Shown piece after piece: positions 50,401 to 61,432 of a DNA stretch of 64,000 nt; within the stretch, counting starts at the first letter, position 1, and every line of letters starts with the position of its first letter. The notes under the pieces were generated by a model, which saw only the letters and a list, made by a program, of their open reading frames with translations, was not told the origin of the DNA and ran no database searches. Position numbers and translations under genes: made by a program. Location of the stretch: positions 1,116,001-1,180,000 of the forward strand of contig JAALGY010000010.1 of the NCBI GenBank assembly GCA_032358165.1. Direction: 5' to 3'. This DNA comes from Diplosphaera chodatii (Eukaryota > Chlorophyta > Trebouxiophyceae > Prasiolales > Stichococcaceae).

Positions 50401-52334
50401 CTACATGGCCGCCCTGAAGCAGCGCGCTGCGGCGGCGGAGCGCACACGCGAGGGTGAGCCTCAGGGTAAAGTGCTGCTGCTTTCGTCACGTCCTGGATTA
50501 TGCATGGCAGGATGCCCCGTCGTTTGTTGGGGTAGCTCAGGGTTTGTCATGGCAGTCTTCAAGCAGCATGTATGCTGCACATCCTGCAGTGCTGACCTTT
50601 GATATCCTTTTCAATCCCATGCCCAGGTGCCAAGAAGGCGGCCGGCAGCAGCCCTGGCGAGTCGATGCACGCGGCGTCTGCGCCCGACGCCAAGGTGGCG
50701 ATAAACCAGTACATCGAGGGTCTCAAGAGCCGCAGCGCGCAGGTGCGCCGCCCTGGACATGGCAGGGACCAAGGGCTTTCAGGGTTGATTGATAGTTATG
50801 CGTCCCCATGCCAGCTGCATCAGCGATGGTTTGCATCGCCAAGCATGCAAACCCCTGTCCTGCATCATAGCTGTGCTGCAGCGGCATGCTGCTGGATGTC
50901 AGTCGTGGGTGTGCAATTGAGGCTGTGCACTGCAGGCTGCGGTGCTGCGGCGCATGAGCAGCAGCTCAGGCAGCGGCTACGGCTTTACCGCTGGCGGCTT
51001 TGCTGGCAGCCCGTTCGCCAGCCAGCGCAGCAGCCTGATGGCGAGCAGCCTGCGCTCTGCCAGCGGGTGGGTCATGTTTGACTGCATATATGGTATCATG
51101 TGCTGTCGTGAGCGTGCCACATGTGCACAGAGCTCTGCAGCCAAACACCTACAAGAGCACTGTAGTGGCAGGCAGGATATGTCTTTCTACCATAGCATTT
51201 AGTACTCAGACCTGCAGACCTACAGTGAACCTGTGCTGTTGGCTGTGATGCAGGCACCCCACCAGCGCCGCATCGCTTCGCATTGGTAGCACAGCAGAGT
51301 CTGCTCCCCCGGGCCTTGGCGGACTCGACCCTGCGCCATCTGGCACAGACGCTTCGCTGGCGCAGCTGTCTGTTGGTGCGCCTGCCCAGGGCTCTACCGC
51401 CTGCAACCTATGCACAAAGTTGCTGGTCATTGTTCTCCTTGAAGCATTTCGCACTCAGCATGAGTTTGGCAGCAAGCAGCATTGGCGGCAGTGCCTTGGC
51501 CGACTCCAGCTGCCTACTCAGCAGCAGGGTCTGCTTCTGCCTCATGTCAATGTGTTCATCGAACCCAGCAGATGCCTGTGCAGGGTCCGAGAAGATGAGC
51601 CGGCTGTCGCTAAGCAGCGGCAGCCTGCGGGTGCCGTCGCTGCGGGGCAGCAATGTGGCTGGTGGCGCCGGTCTGCAGGGCGCTGATGACGGCGCGTGGC
51701 ACCACCGCTGCAGCCTTGCGGGCAACCCAGGTGCTTAGGTGCCCTGCTGCGCTGGGTCTGTTTACAGGCCTGCACTTGACAGCACCACCAGCCGAGCCCC
51801 TGGACGTCGGCGCTCGACTGCTGTCGACACCTCATGCGGTGCTGCCTCCCATGCAGGTGGGCTGGAGACTCTGGATGAGGCCCCCGGCAGCGAGGTGGCC
51901 GAGGCCTCACCGATCACGCCCGCAGGCGCCCCTGCGCCCAAGTGGCTTGGGGCACAGTGCCAGCCGCCATCTGTCGAGGAGTCTCAGGTGTCAACCCCGC
52001 ACCCAGTCAGGAAACAATGCTATGACATCAACATGACTGCTGCTGCTGCTGCTGCCTGTCTGCGTGCGGCATGCCTTGGCGCATGATGTGGGACCCCAGC
52101 GCAGAACGGGCAGTTTAGCAGGCGTCCTGTCTCTCATCGCAGGCAACAAAGTTGAAGGCTACAGAGATGGGAGGTGCTGCTGCGCGTGCTTCAGCCCCCG
52201 ACACTGGTGTGGCGGGCGCCAGTGTCGGCGCAACGCACGTCCGCCCTGCCATCGAGCCAGTGCGCCTGGCGCAGCAGGAGGCGGCTGCTGCAAGTGCTTC
52301 AGACGCTGCGGTGCCCCCCGCCGATGCAGAGTGA
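41452..52334 (+). CDS. Large GAF-domain protein with about 13 YMxxLRxRS repeats
   Basis: Not recognised as a known family. About 27 exons give roughly 1,600 residues. Exons 1-3 (41452-41561, 41794-41964, 42140-42350) encode a GAF-like sensor domain: LQPALLTSLPGVSCLSVALG, DTASWLAFSSGKAL, FVTVPLETGAGVLGALTAAG, then a helix AVEALAARLAEALL. The next exons are Ser/Ala/Gly-rich, with one Cys-bearing segment (YYCLACRAENCVDLPQWHW, about 43570-43630). From 45824 on, an 18-residue motif close to A[RK]xxVxxYMxxLRxRS recurs about 13 times among disordered Ser/Ala/Pro linkers. Motif exons are mostly separate (46868, 47231 with two, 47924, 48329, 48705, 49062, 49723, 50311, 50626). A second motif, GSLRxGSLR, recurs near 46160, 49100, 49360, 51040 and 51620. 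Phase is kept through almost all junctions, including a probable GC-AG intron at 42351. The last exon ends PPADAE, stop at 52332-52334. The upstream start is uncertain. Confidence 0.75.
44460..44600 (+). other. AT-rich, poly-purine tract in a long GAF-gene intron
   Basis: Within the intron 44040-44618 the sequence turns AT-rich (AATAAAATAATTTTCATTT, then A/G-only runs to about 44587) in otherwise GC-rich DNA. The purine run sits where a pyrimidine tract is expected before the acceptor. It may be a small insertion or a retroposed poly(A) remnant; no element ends were recognised. Confidence 0.5.
45851..50742 (+). repeat. Array of 13 copies of an 18-residue protein motif
   Basis: Copies by approximate position: 45851 AHDAVQSFTAGLRRRS; 45990 LRAVSSYVDNLRRAS; 46198 ARDAVAAYKAARAA (partial); 46880 ARTMVDDYMASLQTRSLAA; 47383 ARSVVDSYLAGLRSRSLAA; 47551 ARKTVDAYMSSLRKQSAAV; 47924 EAMADYMKSLRRHSVAA; 48345 ARAAVTAHMEALRMRSS; 48808 AKAVVSTYMDDLRRRSAAM; 49250 ARVAIANYMENLKARSVVA; 49917 MKVVATYITSLRSASAAA; 50385 ATAVSAYMAALKQRAAAA; 50687 AKVAINQYIEGLKSRSA. 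Spacing of the hydrophobic positions (V, Y, M/I, L) fits an amphipathic helix with a basic end. Confidence 0.85.
47811..47827. repeat. Small perfect inverted repeat in a GAF-gene intron
   Basis: ACATGTCT, one base, then AGACATGT. It lies in a stretch with several GTCTGATAT-like words (47750-47850). No function is evident. Confidence 0.6.
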
Positions 52335-52991
52335 GCAGCGTGGCGGAATCAGTACGCTGCAGACATAACATACCTCGGATAACACCTGAAGTGCACAACA
52401 TCAGCAACTGGCGACCGGTGGGGTGGGGTCCACCGAGATCTGCCCGGTTATTGTCAGTATATATGGTTCGACTGGCCACCAGCTATTGGCATCGCGCAGC
52501 GTGTTGCGTCCCTCAGCAGCAGGCCGTTTGGGTAGTGTTCCCCTTGGCATCTGGTAGCACCTACCTCAGCACCACATCTTGTTGGCTGCACCGTTTTGGT
52601 GTGGTATATGATCAGTACATGCTTTGCTGCTGCCAGCCCCTCCAGTTCTGCTTGCCGCCACAGTTGCAGCTGTGACCTGCGACGCTGGTGCACCTTGTGC
52701 ACGGTACCTCCGCTGGCCTCCAACTTGCCTGTGTTTCTGAACATTGTGACTATATAATCCTGCCGTGGCTCGTGTAATATGGTTCGCCACAACTCTGGCG
52801 AAACCAACTCCAGACATGTCACAACACTCATCATGAACCACATCTCTCATAGTCCACAACATCCCAACGCTGAACCTCCATTCTAGTGTACACTTCTCTC
52901 ATGCTCGCCGCATATGGTACTGCGAAAAGTTTCCATGCAATCTCCCACCATGTGTGCACCCTCTGCAGCTCCCGACCACCAACGCCGCCCC
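52335..52991. other. Convergent intergenic region
   Basis: 657 bases between the stops of the GAF-repeat gene (+) and the rhodanese gene (-). It must hold both 3' UTRs. No clear TGTAA pair and no further gene are seen. Confidence 0.5.
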
Positions 52992-54092
52992 TCACACGTT
53001 CTTGGGCCCCATCCAGCATTTGCCGTCCTCCACAGGCAGCCCTGCACCCCAGCAACACCGCATATGGTTGCTTGTCAAACAAGAAATGATCAGCGTGCAC
53101 ACACTTGGCCACTTTTTCCAAGAGCCGACCTGCTTTCTGCCATGCTGCAAACCCGCCCAGGACGTTGACGAGGTACTGATACTGCTCCTGCATGTAATAC
53201 TTACGCATTGCCTCAGAACATACTCATGCTTCTTGACATAGGGCTCGGCGGCCAGGGCAGTCTTTAGACGCCTTGCAGATGGGTGCTGCCCTCTGCTTGC
53301 ATGGTCGAGGTGCAACAGGGGCCTTGATGCCATCATAACCCCCAGTAGGTGCTGTCCACCTCGGCACAGTCCTGCAGTTACCTGGTCTAGCAGCTGGGCG
53401 GCCTTTGCGGAGCGGCCGCCCACCTGACACCCCACCGCGATCTTGTCCTCAGCAGGGTTTGGGAACGTCGCCTTCACCTCCTCCAGGAATTTGTCGTTAA
53501 GTGCCAACCCTGCAGTCCATACCTTCACTCTGGCCAGACAGATGAACGCCTGCTCCAGTGACTTGAGTGCAGCATAGTGTGCCGGCAGCAAGCATGCGTT
53601 CCTACAGGTTGGCAGGGTCACACACCGTACCTTCTGGCCCCTTCAGCATGAAGGGGATGTTGACGGCGCCCGGGCAATGCCCCTCTGCAAACTCCTCCGG
53701 CGTCCTGCATTCGTCAGGACTGCCCCATGAGCATGGTGCGCCTCGGGTGTGTTGCCCGTGTTTGCAGGACTCTGCAGACCGGCACACACATGTGCGGTGC
53801 TTGCTGCTGCTGGCTGCTGGCCGGCAGAAACCCTGATGTCGTGGTTCTCTCTGGTGTTGCAGAGGGTGTTCAACCAGCGCACCGGCATGCAGTCATCGGC
53901 TCACCTGACGTCCAGGTAAGCGCACTGGCCGGTGGACACCAGGTGGGCGGCGCTCTCCGCTGCGACGTCCGTCACTGGCATGGCGGCGAGGCCGCTCCCG
54001 TGCAGCCTGCAGCACGGCAGCAGCTGCACAGCCGCACGAACCCAGCTGCCCGGGCAGGTCCGCACTGACGCCAGACACAGAGTCACCTGCAT
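52992..54092 (-). CDS. Single-domain rhodanese (thiosulfate sulfurtransferase)
   Basis: Sulfurtransferase of the plant STR14-16/SEN1 type, which moves sulfane sulfur from thiosulfate to cyanide or thiols through a Cys persulfide. Exon 1 (from 54092) has an uncharged Ala/Arg/Cys-rich leader, possibly an organelle transit peptide, then MPVTDVAAESAAHLVSTGQ and YLDVR. In-phase exons give TPEEFAEGHCPGAVNIPFML (about 53700), LALNDKFLEEVKATFPNPAE and the active-site loop VGCQVGGRSAKAAQLL (about 53420) with Cys and the following Arg, then YLVNVLGGFAAWQKA (about 53150), and a final exon LPVEDGKCWMGPKNV with the stop at 52992-52994. Length and block order match the family closely. MPVTDV (about 53979) is an alternative start without the leader. 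Confidence 0.92.
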
Positions 54093-55555
54093 ACACGTTT
54101 AAACGGACAAGAATATGTGTCTGTGTGGGCGCGCTGAAAGTCGCTCCATGTATGGTAGGCACTGACGAGGTCCTCCTAAGCAGCGGTGAGATCCACTGAA
54201 GTCCTCACGGTTGGGAGTGCTTCGTGTGCTGTGGGGTTCCGATCTGTGCAATGCCTAGACTTGGACAGCTGCACCACTTGGGTTGATGCGGCGCATGTAT
54301 ATATGCAGGAGTATCCAACGACGCGTGGCGTTGTGAGCTTGGCAACGTCGCGTTCGTTTGATGACTCGCGATTCATACAGATCAGCCGTGAAGTCTCGAT
54401 ATGGATCGGCGCAAGTAGAATGTCCAAGATGCAATCTGCAGACCTAATTATGACCAGCTCAGAGGAACCTGCGTCTGGTGACCGCAACAGTAGTCCTGCA
54501 CTGTCCTCACATATCCAGATTTCCAGAAAGTCGAGGACGCTGACTCGGACACGCCGCCAATAAGCCGCCGGTAGTGGAGAAACCTTGCACAGATCAAGAT
54601 AGGCAGTCCTGCATGCCCCGAAACGACCCGGCACGACCCGCTCTTGGCTCCCCGAACAATTCAGGCGAACGGCAGTTGTGCCCAGCATCTCCAGCCACAT
54701 CCTGCTTGCGCATAATGGTATGCATCTACAGATTCTTGTGACCTTCTGCGAGCGGTGTCGCCTCAGCAGGCCACGCAAAAGCTGACATCCGCTCCGCCAT
54801 GCAGCTGTATGTGGAGGACAGCCCCGACGCGGTGGTAGGCGTGCGCGCGCACAACATACACTCTTATTGCGCTTCCTTCATCATGACATACCTTCTGAGA
54901 CAGTTGCACGGGCACATTTGCGTGTGTTGTCCGAAAGCCCCTCCTTCAGCTCCCAAAAGTCCCGTTCACAGTGAGAGCACCAACTGGGCCAGCATACGGG
55001 CTGAACCGAGCGCTGTGAGCCGAAAATCCCAGGCTCGGCCGTATAATTCTGCCTGAGGAGGCGCGCTTGGTCGACATGCTAACATAATGACATCTGCTCT
55101 GCAAGCCGGACGGCGCAAGCCGGACGGCGCAGCCCATGGCTGTTGGCTTGTGCGGAATACACGCATTTGGTGTGACGATCCTGTTACTACTGATGATACC
55201 TCCCGTTTGATGATGCTCATAGCATGCTGACCTGCAATCCTGGGACGGCTTGCTCCTTCAACACGAACGCATGCATCTTGGTGGCACCCCCGCTGACAGC
55301 CCCTTGCTGCGATAGAACATAGCCAACTCAAAGCTGTTTGAAATGCGTCAGTGGCGGAGCAGAATCACCGCCGCTGCGCAGTCCAAGAAGATCGTCGGCA
55401 GTTAGGTGGAGCTTCTATGGTATTTCACGCATGGTAAACACATGTGCTACTGACGTTCGCTCTTCATCAGCCCTCCCTAATTTGAGCTAGCGTGAACGTG
55501 CCAGGAACAGACTGTCTCACAGACCAGTAAAATGTACACAGTTGCTGTCACAACA
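54093..55555. other. Intergenic, rhodanese promoter side
   Basis: 1.46 kb of moderate GC. Overlapping open frames on both strands near 54180-54780 (125 codons + and 200 codons -) have no recognisable domain and no splice support. A perfect 14-base tandem duplication (CAAGCCGGACGGCG twice) starts at 55102. I see no gene. Confidence 0.45.
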
Positions 55556-58282
55556 TCACAGCTTCAGCGCCGCCAGCTTCTCCTCGATCATGGCCACCTC
55601 GTTCTCATCCAGCGACCAGCCGAGCGCCCCCACCAGCTCCTTCGCCTGCTGGGCATTTCGTGCGCCCGGAATGGGGATGGCGCCTGCACTCACACAAGCG
55701 GCCACCCTCAGTCTGACTCGGTGTGCACGTCAAGGGGCCCAGCGAGCGCTCGCGCCGCCATGGCCTCACTGTGCAAGTGGACGTGGCGTGTCTGACCCCT
55801 GCTGCAGCTATGTCTGAGCTGACCACATGCCAAGTCGCTAGCCTAGGCCGCGAAGCTAGCAAGCTGCCCAACCATGTTGAGCTGACACTGACTCCAGCGA
55901 CTCCCTGCTGAAGACGCCGCATGCTGCAAGGCAGGCATGCACTCAGACACTCCGGCCGCGCTGTGATACAGGTGGGGGCGCACCCTTGGTCATGAGCCAG
56001 TTCAGGGCAACTTGTGTAACGGTGCGCCCGCCGGATAGCGCGCCGATGAACTGCATCATCTTCAGCAGCGATTGCGCCTGCGCAGGCGACATGATGCCTT
56101 CTGATACACATGCTCGCTGGACAATCAGCATGCAAGGACGTGAGTGCGCGGTGTTCACACGCATCATGCTCAGCAGCTGGACTACATCAGCTGGTGGCAC
56201 ACGGCGCAGTGATGTGCGCATGTTGTGCTGTAGCTGGACAACAAGGGAGGTCCCAGGGAAGCTGAACCTGACCACACCTGCTGCGCCTGTTTGCCGCCGG
56301 AGCCCGGGTCCTCCAGGGCACGGGTCGTGAGCGCGCCCTGCTCCAGGGGGGAGTGCGCGATCACGCTGATGTCCAGGTCCCGGCACTTTGCGATCGTGCC
56401 GTCCCGCTCCGGCCCGCGGTCCAGGATGCTGTACTTGACCTGCGCAATGGTGTCACAGGATACGTCTGTGCTGCAGCTCTCGCAGCTGCAATGGACATAG
56501 TGGCGCTGGCGGCGGCGGGCGCATGAGAGGGGCAATGCATCAGGACTGCTGTTACTTGGTTCAGTTCCAGTTGCTGTCCCAGCGTGATTGAGTGGCACTT
56601 TCCGTGGTGTGCAAACAGGTGATACGAGCAAGGCCATCCCACACACGAGCTGTAGCAGTATGCAACCAGCCGAGGGCTTGGGCAGTATCCGCGGTCTGTA
56701 CCTGATTTGAGGCCAGCGGGATGCCGTGCTTGGCAAGCAGGCCGTGCATCTCCTCAACCTGGCCCGCATTGTAGTTGCTCACGCCCACTGCACGCACCTG
56801 CGGCAGCACAGCAGCACCTTCGCACATGAGGGGTTTGTCCCGACTGGGTGCAGCATGCAACCATCACGGCTGGCAAGTGCTGGAGGCAGCAGATAGCAAA
56901 GCAATGCCGGTGTAGCAGCAGCATGCATCAGCTGGAGGGGAGCATCGGACGTAAACAGGAGTCTGCAGGGTCCACCGCCGCAGCAGCTCACCAGGCCGGC
57001 CTCATACGCCTCCCGCAGGCCCTCCGCCAGGGTCGACTGCGGGTAGGTGGGGAAGGGGAAGTGGATTTGCCACAGGTCCAGGTGCTCGGTGCCCAGCCGC
57101 TGCAGGGTGGCCCGCAGCGCGTCCAGCATCGCGCCCCGCCCCACCCTGAGCCCGCCGCCGACCAGCAGGTTTGTCCACTGCAGTCGCAGCAAACATGCGC
57201 AGAATGAGGAACTGCTGGGTGATGCCCAGCACACTGGAACCTCAGGTTGCCATGCCAACCAACAGCCGCGGATCTGCAGCGCACGTTGATCTGCAGACCA
57301 AGTAATGAAGCCACCGAGTGGACTGGACAACCCTCACAAAAGACTTGTGGGTCCAGAACTGTGGCGTTCCAGCGAAACAGTGTACAGGAGCCGCTGCGGA
57401 CATCCCATGCAAGGCACAAGCGTCTACTCACAGGGATGGTGAAGTATTTGCTGGCCACGACGGGCGCGGGGCTGTCCAGCGGCAGCGAGGCGCCCCGCCG
57501 CACGAAGCCGCCCAGCAGCTGCTCCGCCTGCTGCCCCGCCTTCAGGCTCTGGTACCCGTACACCTAATCAGCATCATGCACAGCGTCCCAGGAGCTCATA
57601 CAAGCAGGATAGCCATGTGAGCAGGAGCTACGGTCAGTGTCGGCCCCTGCTGTCTGCAACGCTATGTCAGATGAGTTTGGCACACCTCGGCTGTGTCGAA
57701 GAGGCTGACGCCCCCGACCCGGGCTGCCTCATAGGCGTCATACAGCTCCTCCTGTACCCAAAATGCCACACATTGCATGTGACCTCTCACCGACAGCATG
57801 CAAACCTGTTGCTGATGCTCTCGTGCACAGCATTGCTGGTGCCGCAGCATTTGATGCACTGGCTACGAGGATCCAACATGACGTGCACCGCGTTGAAGGA
57901 CGAGCCAAAGCCCTTGGACGTGTCGCCCCACCGGATGGTGCCAATGCCGAGGCGGGACACCTCCAGCTCGCTGCGTCCCAGCTTCACTGTAGATGCTGGG
58001 CTGCCTGTGGGGTTCACACATGATCCCAAATCCCAATGATCCCATGCCGCACTCTGCACATACTGCGCATATCTGATGTCTGCTTGTGCTGCCAACTCTG
58101 GTTGTGAACAATAGAAGGGCTTCATTACCTTCGATGCCAGAGTCCGCGGCGTGTGTTCTGAGTCTTTGCTGCCGCGTTGACCGCTGAAATGGCCGACATC
58201 GGATGCATGGCAGTGCGGTGAGGAGAGCTGAATTCCCCACTGCCGCGGCAGGCTGCGTGCTGCCAGCCGCTGTGTGCCCCAT
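55556..58282 (-). CDS. Aldo-keto reductase, pyridoxal-reductase-like, plastid-targeted
   Basis: NADPH-dependent aldehyde/ketone reductase with a TIM barrel. Exon 1 (58130-58282) starts MGHTAAGSTQPAAAVG and is Arg/Ser/Ala-rich, a likely chloroplast transit peptide. In-phase exons give KLGRSELEVSRLGIGTIRWG, ELYDAYEAARVGGVSLFDTA plus EVYG (tetrad Asp and Tyr), APVVASKYFTIP (tetrad Lys, about 57440), HLDLWQIHFPFP (tetrad His, about 57060), VRAVGVSNYNAGQVEEMHGL, IPLASNQVQ, DISVIAHSPLEQGALTTRAL, VTQVALNWLMTKGA and IPIPGARNAQQAKELVGALG. The IPIPGxxNAxQAKE block and QGALT are as in plant pyridoxal reductase PLR1 and relatives. The end is KLAALKL, stop at 55556-55558. The precise substrate cannot be read from sequence. 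Confidence 0.92.
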
Positions 58283-58959
58283 GACTTCTTGTATACAATC
58301 AAGGTATTTGGTTGACCGACCGTTGGAACGGACTGCTGCTGGATGCGTCCTATTACATCCAATGTCCCCGCACAGCGCCTGCAGCAGGGCTCCAGCAAGG
58401 ATTCGATGCCCTGTTCGTTGGTTCCGCAGTCAACGTCAGTTAAATATGCCTCTCAGACCAACACTGCCTGCATGCGAGCTTGGCGCAATGTGACAAGTAA
58501 CATGTGAAGTTGTGAACGTCACGTGCAACATGCCTCATGTCCCTGGACTGACCAACATTTGCCCATTCTTCACATTGCTGACAACGACGAGCCTATGACC
58601 CAGCCTGTTACGATACACTTGTGTGCTGCCTTCGCACAAGGTCAGCCTTCCACGGTGTGCGCAGAAGCCAGGGGAAGGACTGCCAGGAGCTGCAATCCTG
58701 CACCACAGCAGGGTGCCGTTTCAGACCTGCGAACTTGCTCTGTCACTCAGTCACGTGACTTCGACTTTGGGGTGCTGCTCGAGCCTGTAATTGCATCAGG
58801 AGCCCCCAGGATCGCTGCAGCACCGCAGCCGCAGCCTGCACGGCGGTCAGCAGAGGGACAAGGGGTGAAGACCGGGCACACAGCCGCAGTGAGCGGTCTG
58901 CGACCTGCTTAGCTTTGCACTAGGGTGAGCTCGCGCCACCGGCAGCGGCAGGGGTTGCT
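58283..58959. other. Divergent promoter region (AKR / LSm5)
   Basis: 677 bases between the divergent starts of the aldo-keto reductase and LSm5 genes. It should hold both promoters. No exon or other element is recognised. Confidence 0.5.
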
Positions 58960-59772
58960 ATGATCGCCCCAAAGAAGGTAGGTTGCTCACAGCCGCCTGT
59001 AAATGCCACAACTGCAATCTTCAAAGATCAATGTAGTGATCCACAAACCTTGACGCTGGTAGAGTGGTCTGCATTGACCACCCATCACTGCAGCGGGTGG
59101 ATCAGTGTCGCTGGAGAGGCTGTACCTCTGACTGGTGCCACATCAACCTGAACTGCCGCAGGTCAACTATGGCGGCAACCCCAGCGCCATCATGCCGGCA
59201 GAGCTGATGGACCGCTGCATCGGCAGCCCCATTTGGGTGCTCATGAAGGGCGACAAGGAGCTGACGGGCACGCTGCGCGGCTTTGACGTCTTCGTCAACA
59301 TGGTGAGCATCTTCCCAACACCAGTGCCTGCCATGTATGCCAAGCGGTCAGCCATCTGGGGGAGATCAGCTACGGGCTGCACAGCGGTAGAAGCGTATGA
59401 ATGGAGCCCCCACCTGCACTGCATGTTGCCCAGCTGAATCTCAGGACGCAAGTCCTGCAACTGCGGAGGTCATGCCGTGTCGCCGTGCAGGCGTAATTAT
59501 GGTCCCTGTGGTACTGCAGGTGTTGGAGGATGTGGTCGAGTACGAGATCACGGCAGAGGGCACCCGAGAAACGCACCTGGAGCAGATCCTGCTGAATGGC
59601 AACAACATTGCGCTGCTGGTGGGTTGGCACCCTCACTTGAGCAGACATGCGCACGTGCAAACCCCATGCAGACACGGCATCTGCTTCAGCGTAGGTGGAG
59701 GTAGCTGTGTCATCTGTGACATGCACGATTTGTGGTCTGCAGGTGCCCGGCGGCAGGCCTGAGTCAACATGA
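58960..59772 (+). CDS. LSM5: U6 snRNA-associated Sm-like protein LSm5
   Basis: Subunit of the LSm2-8 ring (nuclear, binds the U6 3' end in the spliceosome) and the LSm1-7 ring (cytoplasmic mRNA decay). Four exons join in phase: 58960-58977 MIAPKK; about 59162-59301 [40 protein letters not shown]; about 59521-59619 [33 protein letters not shown]; and 59743-59772 VPGGRPEST. The Sm1 motif ([17 protein letters not shown]) and Sm2 motif ([15 protein letters not shown]) match LSm5 orthologues almost position by position; total length (about 95 residues) is normal. Confidence 0.95.
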
Positions 59773-60015
59773 AGTAACACCTTGGGGTTCAGCAGTGCGG
59801 TTGCAGCACTGGGCCCACCAAAGTGGATTAGATGTTGTTTGAACAGCCATCTGCGTGGTTGCGATTGTAGTTCTTCTTAGTGACACAGTGTCACCCTGAG
59901 CAGCACCACACCTCAGCATAGATGCAGCCGACCGCAAAGCTGTGCAAACCTGTTACCACACCCAACACGAAGCTGCACACTGTACAGACGGTCCTCAACA
60001 TGTCCCTGCCGCGGA

Positions 60016-61432
60016 TCACCAATCGTCGCCCACCCAATCTGCTATGCTGGGAACCACAGCCGGATGCACATTGCAGCGGCCGTGGAGCTGCCGCTGGACG
60101 CTGACAGCCCAGAAGGCCGCCTCATCACCCGATGTATAGTCCAAGTGCAGCTCCTCCAAGTGCGGCATGCGCACGATGGCGTCTGCGGCTTCCCGCGTCT
60201 CTATTGGTGAGTTGTAAAGCCGAAGCTCCGTCAGACCCGTGGCGCCGCCCAGCACAACTGTAGCGGCCTCCGCCTCAGTGCCATTGTCCAGTGGCGGTGC
60301 ATCTGGCAGTACCAGTGTCCGCAGGGATGGCAGTCTGCTCAGGTCCGGCAGGCTGTTCGGCAGCATGCTCAGGAGCTCAAGGCGCCCGAGCGATGGCAGC
60401 TGTAGCACCTCTGCCGGAAGGTGTTCCAGCGAGCCATTGTAGAGGCACAGCGACTGCAGCCGCACCAGCCCGGCAGCCGTGCCGGGGGTGAAGAAGGCCT
60501 CCGGCGGCACTGCGTCCAGCTGCAGGGTGCGCAGGCTGGACAGCTGGCATGGGCGGCGGAACCGTCGGTCGGGGTCGCTGTCATCGCTGTCGCGAAGCAG
60601 CTCCGTGTATAGGCTGCCGGGGACCAGACGTAGGCGCAGGTGACGCAGCGCCGCCAGGCGGTGCACTATTGCAATGTCAGCGGCGTTTATCACGGTCGTG
60701 TGCAGAGCGGTGAGCCGCTGCACCAGCTCGCCATGCGCGGGGCCCGACAGTCCGTTGTACATCTCAGCACATGGGCTGTGCAGCCGAAGCCGGATGCCTG
60801 TGCCCGCAGTGGCTGCCACCAGCGCGTGCCACCATGTGCTGGTGTGCAGCCGCGTCAGATCAGAATTGTTGACAGAGATGCCGATGATGCCTGCACACAC
60901 GCGCGGGAAGCTTCGAGGAGGATACACAGCAGCTGGCAGCGGCTGAGAGTGGGTGTCGTCGAACACTGCACCCGCAAACACACAGGTTCGAATGCACATG
61001 TCGACCAACCTGCAGACCGCTGCTGCAGCCATTCAGCAAGCTGCCACACTTGCAGGTTGTCAACGGCCTGGGGTGGCTGAAAGATGAGCCGTCCCCAGGT
61101 GTCTTTGGTAGGGGGGCTCGTGAATATGGCATGAAAGCGCCGACATGTCTGCTGCGTGATCTGCATGTACATTGAGCTGGCATGATATGTCCGACAAGCT
61201 GGTCAGATCTTAAGATGCAGATAGCCTCGTAGCTGACCGGCATGCTGTTTTTGTACATGTGATGTAGGCATCATGCGGCATGCACCTCAAGACATCGCCT
61301 TACCTTCTTGTCACAAACCTTCAAGAAGCTAAATATATGTGCCCAAATGTCATCCGTTAAAAGGTCCCACGAGGACAGCTGCTGATTACGCGTGCCCTTT
61401 GCCTGACGTCCTGATGCTCTGGGTTTCCTGGC
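60016..61432 (-). CDS. F-box/LRR protein (tandem paralogue 1)
   Basis: Probable substrate receptor of an SCF ubiquitin ligase. A basic stretch (ARKPRASGRQAKGTRNQQ, exon ending at 61432) leads into the F-box LLTDDIWAHIFSFLK (about 61318-61370). The next exon (about 61010-61170) continues it: TCRRFHAIFTSPPTKDTWG, RLIFQPPQ, AEWLQQRSA. The large third exon (60016-60890) carries leucine-rich repeats: LRHLRLRL, LSSLRTLQLDAVP, LVRLQSLCLYN, LPSLGRLELLSMLP, LPSLRTLVLPD, TGLTELRLYNSPI and MPHLEELHLDY. It ends SIADWVGDDW, stop at 60016-60018. Same exon structure and end motif as the gene at 62544. The initiating ATG was not located and probably lies in another short exon to the right of 61432. Confidence 0.8.

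Noticed and set aside
45990..50742. Helical repeats considered as TPR, ankyrin or PPR repeats
   Set aside because: The motif is 18 residues with long disordered spacers of very unequal length and lacks TPR (W-LG-Y-A-F-A-P), ankyrin or PPR signatures.
54176..54778. 200-codon - strand and 125-codon + strand frames
   Set aside because: They overlap each other, show no recognisable motif and have no splice or poly(A) context; kept as intergenic.
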